NCBI GenBank assembly: GCA_035501735.1 | Contig: DATJVR010000034.1 | Coordinates: forward strand, 21,569 to 85,568 | Direction: 5' to 3' | Source of the DNA: PNAI01 sp035501735 | GTDB lineage: Bacteria; Pseudomonadota; Alphaproteobacteria; Rhizobiales; Xanthobacteraceae | DNA: 64,000 nucleotides | Shown: in pieces, positions 41,692-50,994 of the stretch | How the letters are laid out: the number at the start of each line of letters is the position of its first letter | How positions within the stretch are numbered: the first letter of the stretch is position 1 | Notes under the pieces: generated by a model | The model's database searches: none | What the model saw: only the letters and a program-made list of their open reading frames with translations | What the model was told of the DNA's origin: nothing | Position numbers and translations under genes: made by a program

Positions 41692-43404
41692 ATGTCGATC
41701 AAGATGAAGCGCGCGATCTATGCCGACATGTTCGGGCCGACGATCGGCGACCGCGTGCGTCTTGCCGACACCAACCTCATCATCGAAATCGAGAAGGATT
41801 TCACCACCTATGGCGAAGAGGTGAAGTTCGGCGGCGGCAAGGTGATCCGCGATGGCATGGGCCAGAGCCAGATCGCCAACAAACAAGGCGCCGTCGATAC
41901 CGTCATCACCAATGCAATTGTGCTCGACCATTGGGGGATCGTGAAGGCCGACGTCGGCATCAAGCAGGGAAAGATTTTCGCCATCGGCAAGGCCGGCAAT
42001 CCCGACATCCAGCCGGGCGTGACGATCATCATCGGACCTGGCACCGAGGTGATCGCGGGCGAGGGGAAAATCCTCACGGCCGGCGGCTTCGACACGCACA
42101 TCCATTTCATCTGCCCGCAACAGGTGGATGAGGCGCTGATGTCGGGGGTCACTTCGATGCTCGGCGGCGGTACCGGGCCGGCGGCCGGCACCAACGCCAC
42201 GACCTGCACGCCCGGCCCCTGGCATATCGGGCGCATGATTCAGGCGGCGGACGCATTCCCGGTCAATCTGGGATTTGCCGGCAAGGGCAATGCCTCGCGC
42301 CCCGCCGCACTTGAAGAAATGATCGAGGCAGGCGCCTGCGCGCTGAAGCTGCACGAGGATTGGGGCACCACGCCGGCGGCGATCGATTGCTGCCTGTCTG
42401 TGGCCGACGATTACGACGTGCAGGTGATGATCCACACCGACACGCTGAACGAGAGCGGTTTCGTCGAGGATACGATCGCATCGTTCAAAGGCCGCACCAT
42501 CCATGCTTTTCACACCGAGGGCGCAGGCGGCGGACACGCGCCCGATATCATAAAAGTCGCGGGGCTGAAAAACGTGTTGCCGTCTTCGACCAACCCGACG
42601 CGGCCGTTCACGCGCAACACGATCGACGAACATCTCGACATGCTTATGGTGTGCCACCATCTCGATCCATCGATCGCGGAGGATTTGGCGTTTGCGGAAA
42701 GCCGCATTCGCAAGGAGACGATCGCAGCCGAGGACATCCTGCACGATCTCGGCGCGCTGTCGATGATGTCGTCGGACAGCCAGGCCATGGGGCGGCTCGG
42801 CGAAGTCATCATTCGCACGTGGCAGACCGCGGACAAGATGAAGAAGCAGCGCGGGCGTTTCAAATCCGAAAAGGGCGACAACGATAACGTTCGCGTCAAA
42901 CGATACATCGCCAAATACACGATCAATCCGGCTATCGCGCATGGCGTGTCGAAACACATCGGTTCGGTCGAGAGAGGCAAGCTTGCCGATCTGGTGCTGT
43001 GGTCGCCGGCATTTTTCGGGGTCAAACCCGATCTCGTGATCAAGGGCGGCTCGATCGTAGCGGCGCCCATGGGCGATCCGAACGCTTCGATTCCGACTCC
43101 GCAACCGGTGCATTACCGACATATGTTCGGCGCGTTTGGCCGTGCGCGCACCGCGAGCTCGGTCGTGTTCGTATCGCAGGCGGCTGCGAGCGCCGACATT
43201 GGCGAAAGGCTCGGTATCGAGAAGGAGCTGGTCGCGGTGCAAAACACCCGTGGCGGCATCTCGAAGAAATCCATGGTGCACAACGACGCTACGCCGAAAA
43301 TCGATGTCGATCCGGAAACCTACGAAGTGCGCGCCAACGGTGAATTGCTGACCTGCGCGCCCGCCGAGGTGCTGCCGATGGCGCAGCGCTATTTTCTTTT
43401 CTGA
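41692..43404 (+). CDS. ureC: Urease alpha (catalytic) subunit UreC
   Basis: A 570-aa catalytic subunit that hydrolyses urea to ammonia and carbamate at a dinuclear Ni centre. All hallmarks are present: the HxH ligands in DTHIHFICPQQ, the carbamylated Lys in ALKLHEDWGTTP, further His ligands in MIHTDTLNESGF and HTEGAGGGHAPD, the mobile-flap MVCHHLDP and Asp in GALSMMSSDSQAMG. GAGGGGAATGC precedes the ATG. Fed by urea from the Urt importer and possibly from the GdmH-like enzyme. Confidence 0.98.
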   Translation: MSIKMKRAIYADMFGPTIGDRVRLADTNLIIEIEKDFTTYGEEVKFGGGKVIRDGMGQSQIANKQGAVDTVITNAIVLDHWGIVKADVGIKQGKIFAIGKAGNPDIQPGVTIIIGPGTEVIAGEGKILTAGGFDTHIHFICPQQVDEALMSGVTSMLGGGTGPAAGTNATTCTPGPWHIGRMIQAADAFPVNLGFAGKGNASRPAALEEMIEAGACALKLHEDWGTTPAAIDCCLSVADDYDVQVMIHTDTLNESGFVEDTIASFKGRTIHAFHTEGAGGGHAPDIIKVAGLKNVLPSSTNPTRPFTRNTIDEHLDMLMVCHHLDPSIAEDLAFAESRIRKETIAAEDILHDLGALSMMSSDSQAMGRLGEVIIRTWQTADKMKKQRGRFKSEKGDNDNVRVKRYIAKYTINPAIAHGVSKHIGSVERGKLADLVLWSPAFFGVKPDLVIKGGSIVAAPMGDPNASIPTPQPVHYRHMFGAFGRARTASSVVFVSQAAASADIGERLGIEKELVAVQNTRGGISKKSMVHNDATPKIDVDPETYEVRANGELLTCAPAEVLPMAQRYFLF

Positions 43405-43410
43405 CAGGAC

Positions 43411-43926
43411 ATGCCGAATGCGGAGCATTCCGAGATGAAACGTGCCGTGGCCGTGCGACCGGCGCAGCAATGGGACGCCAGCGTTGCCGTCGATCTGGTT
43501 GCGCTCGACTCAAGCGAGCGCCATCGCCGCCGCATTGCGCTGCGAGGCGAGCGCGGTCTTGCGTTTCTACTGGATCTGCCACAGGCAACGGTGCTGCATC
43601 ATGGCGACGGGCTCGTACTGGACGATGGCGCGATCATTGCGGTGGTCGGCAAGCCGGAACCTCTGGTCGAAATCACGGCCTCAAGTTTCCGTGGCCTCGT
43701 GCGCCTCGCGTGGCACATCGGCAATCGCCATGTCGACTTGCAGATTGTCGGTGAACGGCTCCGCATTCGACGAGACCATGTGCTGGAAACGATGCTGATG
43801 TCACTCGGCGCCCGGCTGACGCCGATCGAAGCCGTGTTCGATCCGGAACCCGGCGCTTACGCGGACGCGCAGCATCACGATCAGCGGTGGAATGATCGCG
43901 ACAGCGATTTCGGCCATGCTTTTTAA
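43411..43926 (+). CDS. ureE: Urease accessory protein UreE
   Basis: A 171-aa UreE, the nickel-binding metallochaperone. Peptide-binding N-domain (RRRIALRGERGLAFLLDLP) and metal-binding C-domain (LAWHIGNRHVDLQI, with the conserved His) are clear. The tail has only a few His (HHDQRWNDRDSDFGH), not the long poly-His tail of Klebsiella UreE. Two starts are plausible, ATG at 43411 and ATG at 43435, the latter with GGAG at good spacing. It overlaps ureF. Confidence 0.92.
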   Translation: MPNAEHSEMKRAVAVRPAQQWDASVAVDLVALDSSERHRRRIALRGERGLAFLLDLPQATVLHHGDGLVLDDGAIIAVVGKPEPLVEITASSFRGLVRLAWHIGNRHVDLQIVGERLRIRRDHVLETMLMSLGARLTPIEAVFDPEPGAYADAQHHDQRWNDRDSDFGHAF

Positions 43927-44635
43927 GCCCGAGCCGACAAAATTCTTCGACGGTCTTGCGCCGGCTGCGCTTTACCGGCTGATGGCGTGGTTTTCGCCGG
44001 CCTTTCCGGTCGGCGCATATTCCTATTCGAGCGGCGTCGAATGGGCGGTCGAGGCCGGCGACATCACCAACGCCGATTCGCTGAAACGATGGCTGAGTGT
44101 GATGCTCACCCTGGGAGGCGGATTTTGTGACGCGGTCCTGCTTGTCCATTCGCATCGCGCCGTCGCGGAAAACGATGCTGACTTGTTGCTCGAGGTCGTA
44201 GAGCTTGCTGCTGCATTTGCTCCAACCAAGGAACGGTTCGTCGAGACCACGACGCAAGGGCTGGCCTTTCTTGCGACGCTGCGTTCAGCATGGCCGTGTG
44301 ACGCGCTCGATCGTCTCGGCAAAATCTCAGATGGCGTGTTTACGATGCCAGTCGTGGCCGGTGTTGCAAGCGCGGGTCACGATATTCCGGTTGGAGCGAC
44401 GGTTCATGCCTATTTGCAAGCGTTCGCGGCCAACCTGATCTCGGCCGGGGTCCGCCTCATTCCGATCGGACAGACGGATGGCCAGCGGTTGATCGCGGCT
44501 CTCGAACTCGAGATCGCCGCAACAGCCGACCGGGCGCTTGCCGCCGGTCTCGACGATATCGCGACGTGCGCGTTTCGCGTTGACCTTGCGAGTATGCACC
44601 ACGAGACGCAATACACGCGACTATTCCGCAGCTAG
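43916..44635 (+). CDS. ureF: Urease accessory protein UreF
   Basis: About 239 aa. The family core ALYRLMAWFSPAFPVGAYSYSSGVEWAVEAGDI is present near the start, with LPIGQTDGQRLI-like segment (LIPIGQTDGQRLIAAL) and the C-terminal MHHETQYTRLFRS that contacts UreD. UreF couples UreD-urease to the GTPase UreG. Starts at 43892 or 43916 are both possible; either overlaps the end of ureE, indicating translational coupling. Confidence 0.92.
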   Translation: MLFKPEPTKFFDGLAPAALYRLMAWFSPAFPVGAYSYSSGVEWAVEAGDITNADSLKRWLSVMLTLGGGFCDAVLLVHSHRAVAENDADLLLEVVELAAAFAPTKERFVETTTQGLAFLATLRSAWPCDALDRLGKISDGVFTMPVVAGVASAGHDIPVGATVHAYLQAFAANLISAGVRLIPIGQTDGQRLIAALELEIAATADRALAAGLDDIATCAFRVDLASMHHETQYTRLFRS

Positions 44636-44650
44636 GCTTCGAGTTTTGCA

Positions 44651-45268
44651 ATGACAAAGCATGGCCCACTTCGTGTCGGTATCGGCGGGCCCGTCGGTTC
44701 CGGCAAGACCGCGCTGATGGACGCGCTGTGCAAGCGGATGCGTGCGACCTACGAAATCGCGGCCATCACCAACGATATCTACACCAAATGGGACGCCGAA
44801 TATCTCGTGCGCTCCGGCGCGCTCGCGCCGGAACGTATCGCGGGCGTCGAGACCGGCGGTTGCCCGCATACGGCGATTCGGGAGGATGCATCCATCAATC
44901 TCGCAGCCGTGGACGAAATGCGCAGGAAATTTCCCGATCTGGATTTAGTGCTGATCGAATCGGGCGGTGACAATCTCGCGGCAACGTTTTCGCCGGAACT
45001 TGCGGATATTACGATCTACGTGATCGACGTAGCGGCTGGCGACAAAATTCCTTCAAAAGGCGGACCGGGCATTACGCGCTCCGATCTGCTTGTGATCAAC
45101 AAGATCGATCTCGCGCCCTACGTGGGAGCGTCGCTTGAGGTGATGGAACGCGACGCCAAACGCATGCGCGGCACGCGACCATTCCTGTTCAGCAATCTCC
45201 GAGCCGGACAGGGCATCGATCAAATTTGCGCTTTTATCGAACAAAAAGGCGGGCTTGACGCGAAGTAA
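44651..45268 (+). CDS. ureG: Urease accessory GTPase UreG
   Basis: A 205-aa SIMIBI-class GTPase. P-loop GPVGSGKTALMDALC, metal-binding CPH in VETGGCPHTAIREDAS, and the G4-like VINKIDLAPYVGA. It delivers Ni to UreDF-urease using GTP hydrolysis. It is the last gene of the urea block; a 220-bp gap follows without a recognised terminator, ending at the FNR box of the oxidase operon. Confidence 0.96.
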   Translation: MTKHGPLRVGIGGPVGSGKTALMDALCKRMRATYEIAAITNDIYTKWDAEYLVRSGALAPERIAGVETGGCPHTAIREDASINLAAVDEMRRKFPDLDLVLIESGGDNLAATFSPELADITIYVIDVAAGDKIPSKGGPGITRSDLLVINKIDLAPYVGASLEVMERDAKRMRGTRPFLFSNLRAGQGIDQICAFIEQKGGLDAK

Positions 45269-45397
45269 CTGTTAAATACGTGCAGCGCTCTACAAAGGCG
45301 TTTGCCCCAATTCTGACAAGCTGAAATTGAGATTGGTGTGGAGCACCAGCCGATTTCACAACCAAGCATTGCGATCCGGATCAAGCACGAATATCGT

Positions 45398-45411
45398 TTG
45401 ACCTAGATCAA
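45398..45411 (+). promoter_or_regulatory. FixK/FNR box of the cbb3 oxidase operon
   Basis: TTGACCTAGATCAA matches the FixK-type anaerobox found ahead of fixNOQP in rhizobia. The class II start site would be near 45446, 43 nt before the ccoN ATG. The rest of the 45.27-45.49 kb gap holds nothing recognisable. Confidence 0.8.
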
Positions 45412-45488
45412 AGTCGAATCTTCGGCGTTCATCATATTGTGCTTCGTTCGGGCTGCTTCCGCGGCCTATTTGTGCTGGGGCTGCTCGA

Positions 45489-47144
45489 ATGACGCAATCA
45501 ATTACTCCCGACAAACGCATGACGTTCGGAGAGGCCGGATCCGCCTTCGCGTTTGCTGCGCTCGCTTTTTACTCGATCATCACTGCAGCGAAGGCTTACA
45601 CCCCCGAATTCGCGTTTCATGCTTACTTGTTTGCGGCGGCAAGCGCTGTCGCGGCGTTCAAAATCATCGACCGTTATTACGACCGGCCAGCCAACCTGCC
45701 GCCGCTGATGATCGGCGACAAGCCCAACTACAATATGGGACCGGTCAAATTCGCGACCATTGCCGCTATGGTCTGGGGCATAGCCGGCTTCTCAGTAGGT
45801 CTTTGGGCTGCGCTTGAACTTGCGTTTCCGGTTCTCAACTTCGATCTTCCCTGGACTTCGTTCGGGCGCATCCGGCCTTTACACACATCGGCAGTGATTT
45901 TCGCTTTCGGCGGCAATGTCCTCATTGCCACGTCCTTCTATGTCGTTCAGCGAACCTGCCGCGCGCGCTTGGTTGGCGATCTCGCGCCGTGGTTCGTTGT
46001 GCTCGGATATAATTTTTTCATCGTGATCGCGGGCACTGGTTATCTGCTCGGCATTACGCAATCCAAGGAATATGCCGAGCCCGAATGGTATGCCGACTTG
46101 TGGCTGACGGTCGTCTGGGTGGTGTATTTGCTTGTCTACCTTGGCACGATCATGCGGCGCAGTGAGCCGCATATCTATGTGGCCAATTGGTTCTATCTTG
46201 CCTTCATTCTGACCATCGCGGTTTTGCACCTCGGCAACAATGCCGCGATTCCGGTGTCCGTATTCTCTCCCAAATCCTACATCGTCTGGGCCGGCATGCA
46301 GGATGCCATGGTGCAGTGGTGGTACGGCCACAATGCCGTGGGATTTTTCCTGACCGCCGGCTTTCTCGGCATCATGTACTACTTCATTCCCAAACGAGCG
46401 GAGCGGCCGGTTTATTCCTATCGGCTTTCCATCATCCACTTCTGGGCGCTGATTTTTCTCTACATCTGGGCCGGCCCGCATCACCTCCATTACACCGCGC
46501 TCCCTGACTGGACGCAGACACTCGGGATGACTTTTTCGGTGATGCTGTGGATGCCGTCGTGGGGCGGCATGATCAACGGATTGATGACGCTCTCAGGCGC
46601 CTGGGACAAGCTGCGTACCGATCCGGTGCTGCGCATGATGGTCGTGTCGGTGGCGTTCTACGGCATGGCCACTTTCGAGGGACCGATGATGTCAATCAAA
46701 GCGGTCAATTCATTGTCGCACTACACGGACTGGACAATCGGGCACGTGCATTCCGGCGCGCTCGGCTGGGTTGCCTATATTTCCTTCGGCGCGATTTATT
46801 GCCTTGTGCCCTGGCTGTGGAATCGCGAGCGCCTCTATTCGCTCAAGTTGGTCAACTGGCACTTCTGGATTTCGACCATTGGCATCGTGCTTTACATCTC
46901 GGCGATGTGGGTGTCGGGCATCCTGCAGGGGCTGATGTGGCGGGCCTACACCAGTCTCGGGTTCCTTGAATATTCCTTTGTCGAGACGGTCGAGGCCATG
47001 CACCCGTTCTATGTGATCCGCGCGACGGGCGGTGCGTTGTTCCTGACCGGCGCGCTGCTGATGGCCTGGAACCTGTGGAAGACCATCAGCGTCAGCCAGG
47101 TCGATACGGCGATCTCCCGTCCCTCTCTCGTGCCGGCCGAGTAG
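45489..47144 (+). CDS. ccoN: cbb3-type cytochrome c oxidase subunit I (CcoN/FixN)
   Basis: A 551-aa heme-copper oxidase catalytic subunit with about fourteen helices. Ligands are visible: low-spin heme His in RPLHTSAVIFAFGGNVL, CuB His pair in WAGPHHLHYTALPDW, and the heme His pair in WTIGHVHSGALGW. The tyrosine in GHNAVGFFLTAGFLGIMYY is the cbb3-specific cross-linked residue region. High-affinity terminal oxidase for micro-oxic respiration. First gene of ccoNOQP, with an FNR-type box upstream. Confidence 0.97.
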   Translation: MTQSITPDKRMTFGEAGSAFAFAALAFYSIITAAKAYTPEFAFHAYLFAAASAVAAFKIIDRYYDRPANLPPLMIGDKPNYNMGPVKFATIAAMVWGIAGFSVGLWAALELAFPVLNFDLPWTSFGRIRPLHTSAVIFAFGGNVLIATSFYVVQRTCRARLVGDLAPWFVVLGYNFFIVIAGTGYLLGITQSKEYAEPEWYADLWLTVVWVVYLLVYLGTIMRRSEPHIYVANWFYLAFILTIAVLHLGNNAAIPVSVFSPKSYIVWAGMQDAMVQWWYGHNAVGFFLTAGFLGIMYYFIPKRAERPVYSYRLSIIHFWALIFLYIWAGPHHLHYTALPDWTQTLGMTFSVMLWMPSWGGMINGLMTLSGAWDKLRTDPVLRMMVVSVAFYGMATFEGPMMSIKAVNSLSHYTDWTIGHVHSGALGWVAYISFGAIYCLVPWLWNRERLYSLKLVNWHFWISTIGIVLYISAMWVSGILQGLMWRAYTSLGFLEYSFVETVEAMHPFYVIRATGGALFLTGALLMAWNLWKTISVSQVDTAISRPSLVPAE

Positions 47145-47154
47145 GGAGGCACGG

Positions 47155-47889
47155 ATGTCGCTTTGGCGCAAACATCATATTCTGGAGAAGAATTCGATCC
47201 TGCTGGCCATTGGCGTGCTGATCGTCATCGCGATCGGCGGGCTCGTGGAAATCACCCCATTGTTCTATCTCAAGAGCTCCATCGAAAAGATCGACGGCGT
47301 TCGGCCCTATACGCCGCTCGAGCTTGCCGGCCGCAACATCTATGTCCGCGAGGGCTGTTACAATTGTCACTCGCAGATGATCCGTCCGCTGCGCGACGAA
47401 GTCGAACGCTACGGCCACTACTCGCTGGCCGCCGAGAGCATGTACGATCATCCATTCCAATGGGGCTCAAAGCGGACGGGCCCGGACCTCGCGCGCGTCG
47501 GCAATAAATATTCCGACGACTGGCACCGCGACCACCTCAATTCACCCAAGTCAGTCGTGCCCGGCTCGGTCATGCCGGCCTATCCCTGGCTCGCGGCGAC
47601 CGAGCTCGACTACGGACATATCGACGAGCACATGAGGGTGCAGGCAACGCTGGGCGTCCCCTATACGCCAGAGATGATTGCGGCAGCATTTGCCGATGTG
47701 AGGATCCAAGCCACCACGGATTCTCCCGAAGCTGCGGCGCTTGTGCGCCGTTATCCCGGAGCAAAGTCGCGCGATTTTGACGGCAATCCCGAGCGCATCA
47801 CCGAATTGGACGCAGTCATCGCCTACCTGCAGATGCTCGGCACGCAGGTGGATTTCAAACTCTACGACGACAAAGCCAACATTCGTTGA
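47155..47889 (+). CDS. ccoO: cbb3 oxidase monoheme subunit (CcoO/FixO)
   Basis: A 244-aa membrane-anchored monoheme cytochrome. The N-terminal helix (SILLAIGVLIVIAIGGLVEITPLF) precedes the heme motif YVREGCYNCHSQMIRP, with Met ligand likely in PGSVMPAYPWL. It passes electrons from CcoP to CcoN. Ten bp after ccoN. Confidence 0.96.
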   Translation: MSLWRKHHILEKNSILLAIGVLIVIAIGGLVEITPLFYLKSSIEKIDGVRPYTPLELAGRNIYVREGCYNCHSQMIRPLRDEVERYGHYSLAAESMYDHPFQWGSKRTGPDLARVGNKYSDDWHRDHLNSPKSVVPGSVMPAYPWLAATELDYGHIDEHMRVQATLGVPYTPEMIAAAFADVRIQATTDSPEAAALVRRYPGAKSRDFDGNPERITELDAVIAYLQMLGTQVDFKLYDDKANIR

Positions 47890-47897
47890 GAAAAATA

Positions 47898-48053
47898 ATG
47901 TCGACGACCTACACGATGCTCGCACACTTCGCACAGACCTGGGGACTTCTGTATTTCCTGGCGTTGTTTCTGGCGGTTCTTGTCTATGCGCTTTGGCCTT
48001 CGCGCAAGACAAGGTTCGACGAAGCCGCGCGCATGCCACTGCGAGAGGACTAG
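47898..48053 (+). CDS. ccoQ: cbb3 oxidase small subunit (CcoQ/FixQ)
   Basis: A 51-aa single-helix protein (LLYFLALFLAVLVYALWPS, then a charged tail KTRFDEAARMPLRED). Size, helix and position between ccoO and ccoP identify it. CcoQ stabilises the complex. Eight bp after ccoO and five before ccoP. Confidence 0.93.
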   Translation: MSTTYTMLAHFAQTWGLLYFLALFLAVLVYALWPSRKTRFDEAARMPLRED

Positions 48054-48058
48054 CCAAG

Positions 48059-48937
48059 ATGGCTGCGCCGCACGAAGAGACCGACGCACTGACGGGCACC
48101 GCCACCACCGGCCACGAGTGGGACGGTTTGCGCGAGCTCAACACGCCGCTGCCGCGCTGGTGGCTGTGGATTTTTTACGCCACCATAATCTGGGCGATCG
48201 GATATTGGATCGTCTATCCCTCATGGCCGCTGGTGACGTCCTATTCGAAGGGAATATGGGGCTGGCAGTCACGTGAGGCGGTGGTCAAGGACCTCGATGC
48301 GCTTCGCGCGCTGCGTGGACCGATGGTGGAGAAGCTTTCGGCGTCATCGCTAGAACAGATTGTCGCCGATCCGCAGCTTCTTGAATTTGCGCGCGCACAG
48401 GGAAAGACAGCGTTCGGCGACAATTGTGCGCCATGCCACGGCGCGGGCGGCGGAGGCGCAAAGGGTTATCCGAATTTGAACGACGATGACTGGCTGTGGG
48501 GCGGCAAGCTCGACGATATTGCACAAACCATTCGCTTTGGGATTCGCTCGACGCACGAAAAAACCAGATTGGGCAGCATGCCGGCGTTCGGGCGTGAAGG
48601 CATGATCAAACGCGAGGACATCGAAGCCGTCGCAGATTATACGCGTTCGCTCGCCGGTCTCCCGGTCGACAAAAGTGCAAATCTCGCCGCTGGAAAGGCC
48701 GTCTATGTGGCGAACTGCGCGATCTGTCACGGTGAAAACGGCAAAGGCAAGCGCGAGCTCGGTGCGCCGAATCTGACCGATGCGATCTGGCTCTACGGAC
48801 CGAGCAGGGAGGTCATCATCGACGGGCTGTGGAACGGGCGCGGCGGCATCATGCCCGCCTGGAGTGGACGGCTGGGCGACAGCACGATCAAGGCGCTCAC
48901 TGTCTACGTCCATACGCTCGGCGGGGGAGAGAAGTGA
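48059..48937 (+). CDS. ccoP: cbb3 oxidase diheme subunit (CcoP/FixP)
   Basis: A 292-aa protein: cytoplasmic N-terminus containing HEWDGLRELNTPLPRWW, one membrane helix (WIFYATIIWAIGYWIVYP) and two cytochrome c domains with heme motifs CAPCH and CAICH. The two-heme arrangement and the pre-helix motif are diagnostic. It accepts electrons from soluble cytochrome c. The start at 48059 is fixed by family alignment; the open frame upstream is not coding. Confidence 0.96.
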   Translation: MAAPHEETDALTGTATTGHEWDGLRELNTPLPRWWLWIFYATIIWAIGYWIVYPSWPLVTSYSKGIWGWQSREAVVKDLDALRALRGPMVEKLSASSLEQIVADPQLLEFARAQGKTAFGDNCAPCHGAGGGGAKGYPNLNDDDWLWGGKLDDIAQTIRFGIRSTHEKTRLGSMPAFGREGMIKREDIEAVADYTRSLAGLPVDKSANLAAGKAVYVANCAICHGENGKGKRELGAPNLTDAIWLYGPSREVIIDGLWNGRGGIMPAWSGRLGDSTIKALTVYVHTLGGGEK

Positions 48938-48943
48938 TCGTCC

Positions 48944-50470
48944 GTGAATATTCCCGATACCATGACGATTGAATCGGCTGTCGCAAAGTCAGGCACGCCC
49001 GCTATCGCAGCTCTTGTCGAGCAGGCGAAAAACGCGGCGAGCCCGCCGGATGATGATGAACCGCTCTATTCCGTGCGGCGTAAGGTTTATCCGCAAAGCG
49101 TGCAAGGCCGCTACCGGACGATCAAATGGATTCTACTGTTCGTCACGCTCGGCATCTACTACGGCTTGCCATTCGTGCGTTGGCATCGCGGGGCATATGC
49201 GCCGGATCAAGCCGTGCTCATTGATTTGCCGGGCCGGCGTTTCTATTTCTTCTTCATCGAGTTGTGGCCGCAGGAGGTTTATTACTTCACCGGCCTGCTG
49301 ATTCTTGCGGCAATGATTCTATTTCTGATGAACGCAGTGGCCGGCCGTGTCTGGTGCGGCTACCTCTGTCCGCAAACGGTCTGGACCGACTTGTTTCAGA
49401 CCATCGAGCGTTGGATCGAAGGCGATCGGCGCGAACACCTGCTGCGCGATCGCGGCCCGTGGACGTTTGATCGTATCGCACGCGCAGCACTGAAGCATTT
49501 CCTGTGGCTGATGGTGGCATGGTGGACCGGCGGCGCCTGGGTCCTGTATTTTGCGGATGCTCCGACGCTGGTGAAAGATTTGGCGACCTTTCAGGCGCCG
49601 CTGATCGCCTATGTGTCGATCGGAATTCTCACGTTCACGACTTATGCTCTGGCGGGCCACATGCGCGAGCAGGTCTGCGTCTACATGTGCCCGTGGCCGC
49701 GCATTCAGGCGGCACTTACCGACGAATATGCGTTGAACGTCACCTATCGCTACGACCGTGGCGAACCGCGCGTGTCCCTCAAGAAAAGCGCGGCTCTGCG
49801 AGAAAGCGGCAAGCCGACAGGGGACTGCATCGAATGCTATCAGTGCGTCTATGTTTGTCCGACTGGCATCGATATCCGCAACGGGCCCAATCTTGGCTGC
49901 ATTCAATGCGGCCTTTGCATTGATGCCTGCGATGCCGTGATGGCGAAAATCGGCCGTCCGACCGGTCTCATTGCGTACGATACGGAACTCAATATCAAAC
50001 GGCGGCTCCGGCGTGAGGAGCCGATCTTCCGGATCGTGCGGATGCGCACGCTGTTATATGCCGCGGTGATCGCGATAGTCGGCTCGATCATGCTCTATGC
50101 GCTTGCCACCCGCGGTAATGAGGGCATCAGCGTCATTCACGACCGCAATCCGATCTACGTGCGTCTGTCGGATGGCGCGTTGCGCAACGCCTACGCCGTG
50201 CGCATTCTCAACAAGTCGATCGAATCGCGCCGCTATGTCCTGTCGATCGAAGGTGTTCCGGGAGCGCAGCTTGAGGCTGTCGATATCCCGGTTGATGCGA
50301 CGCGCGGTGTAGTCATAGAAGTCGGTCCCGACCGCACGCGCGAAATACGTGTGTTGGTGACGACGCGGCAGCAGCTCCCTCCCGCTGCGGCAATTCCGAT
50401 CACCTTTCATATTGTCGACACTGCCGACGGCACAATGGCAAGTGTCGTCGATCATTTCCGCGGCCCGTGA
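48944..50470 (+). CDS. ccoG: cbb3 oxidase assembly polyferredoxin CcoG (FixG)
   Basis: A 508-aa membrane protein with about five helices and two 4Fe-4S clusters in CIECYQCVYVCPTGIDIR and CIQCGLCIDACD; VWCGYLCPQTVWTDLF is the conserved NapH-like membrane motif. The C-terminal periplasmic Ig-like domain is present. CcoG reduces copper during oxidase maturation. Start is GTG at 48944 or ATG at 48962. Confidence 0.95.
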   Translation: MNIPDTMTIESAVAKSGTPAIAALVEQAKNAASPPDDDEPLYSVRRKVYPQSVQGRYRTIKWILLFVTLGIYYGLPFVRWHRGAYAPDQAVLIDLPGRRFYFFFIELWPQEVYYFTGLLILAAMILFLMNAVAGRVWCGYLCPQTVWTDLFQTIERWIEGDRREHLLRDRGPWTFDRIARAALKHFLWLMVAWWTGGAWVLYFADAPTLVKDLATFQAPLIAYVSIGILTFTTYALAGHMREQVCVYMCPWPRIQAALTDEYALNVTYRYDRGEPRVSLKKSAALRESGKPTGDCIECYQCVYVCPTGIDIRNGPNLGCIQCGLCIDACDAVMAKIGRPTGLIAYDTELNIKRRLRREEPIFRIVRMRTLLYAAVIAIVGSIMLYALATRGNEGISVIHDRNPIYVRLSDGALRNAYAVRILNKSIESRRYVLSIEGVPGAQLEAVDIPVDATRGVVIEVGPDRTREIRVLVTTRQQLPPAAAIPITFHIVDTADGTMASVVDHFRGP

Positions 50471-50994
50471 GCACGACCATGTCGATGCAATTTTTTGGCA
50501 AGCGTACCGACAAACGTTCCAAAGAGATCACGGGGCGGACGGTGTTGGTTTGCCTCGTCGTCTTTTTCGCGATTGTCGTGGCCGTCAACCTGGTCCTGGT
50601 GCGTGCTGCGATTTCGACCTTCGGGGGGCTTGAGACAGAGAGTTCGTACCGAGCAGGCCTTGCTTTCGGCGGCGAAATCGCCGTCGCCCATGCTCAACAG
50701 GCGCGGCATTGGCACGTCACGGCGCAGTTTCTACCATCCAAAGACGGACCGACGGCGATCGAGATCATCGCGCAGGACGCCACCGGCCAGCCGCTTACCG
50801 GCCTCGGCGCTACGGTTCGGCTTGAGCACCCGACCGACAAGCGCCTCGATCACACTCTCGTCATGAGTGAAGTTTCATCAGGTCGCTTTCGCGGAACAAC
50901 AACATCGTCGAAAGGTGAGTGGGACCTGCTCATTGAGTTGTCGCGCGGCGATGAACGCCTGTTCCGCTCCAAGAACCGCGTGAGTCTGCATTGA
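50467..50994 (+). CDS. ccoH: cbb3 oxidase assembly protein CcoH (FixH)
   Basis: A 175-aa FixH family protein with a single N-terminal helix (VLVCLVVFFAIVVAVNLVLV) and a periplasmic domain (SSYRAGLAFGGEIAVAHAQQARHWHV is the conserved start). It helps assemble the oxidase. The start overlaps the ccoG stop (GTGA); an ATG at 50479 is an alternative. Its stop overlaps ccoI. Confidence 0.92.
   Translation: MSTTMSMQFFGKRTDKRSKEITGRTVLVCLVVFFAIVVAVNLVLVRAAISTFGGLETESSYRAGLAFGGEIAVAHAQQARHWHVTAQFLPSKDGPTAIEIIAQDATGQPLTGLGATVRLEHPTDKRLDHTLVMSEVSSGRFRGTTTSSKGEWDLLIELSRGDERLFRSKNRVSLH

Noticed and set aside
41155..43470. A 771-codon open frame antisense to ureA-ureC
   Set aside because: Mirror frame of strongly conserved urease genes in high-GC DNA; no family resemblance or ribosome site.
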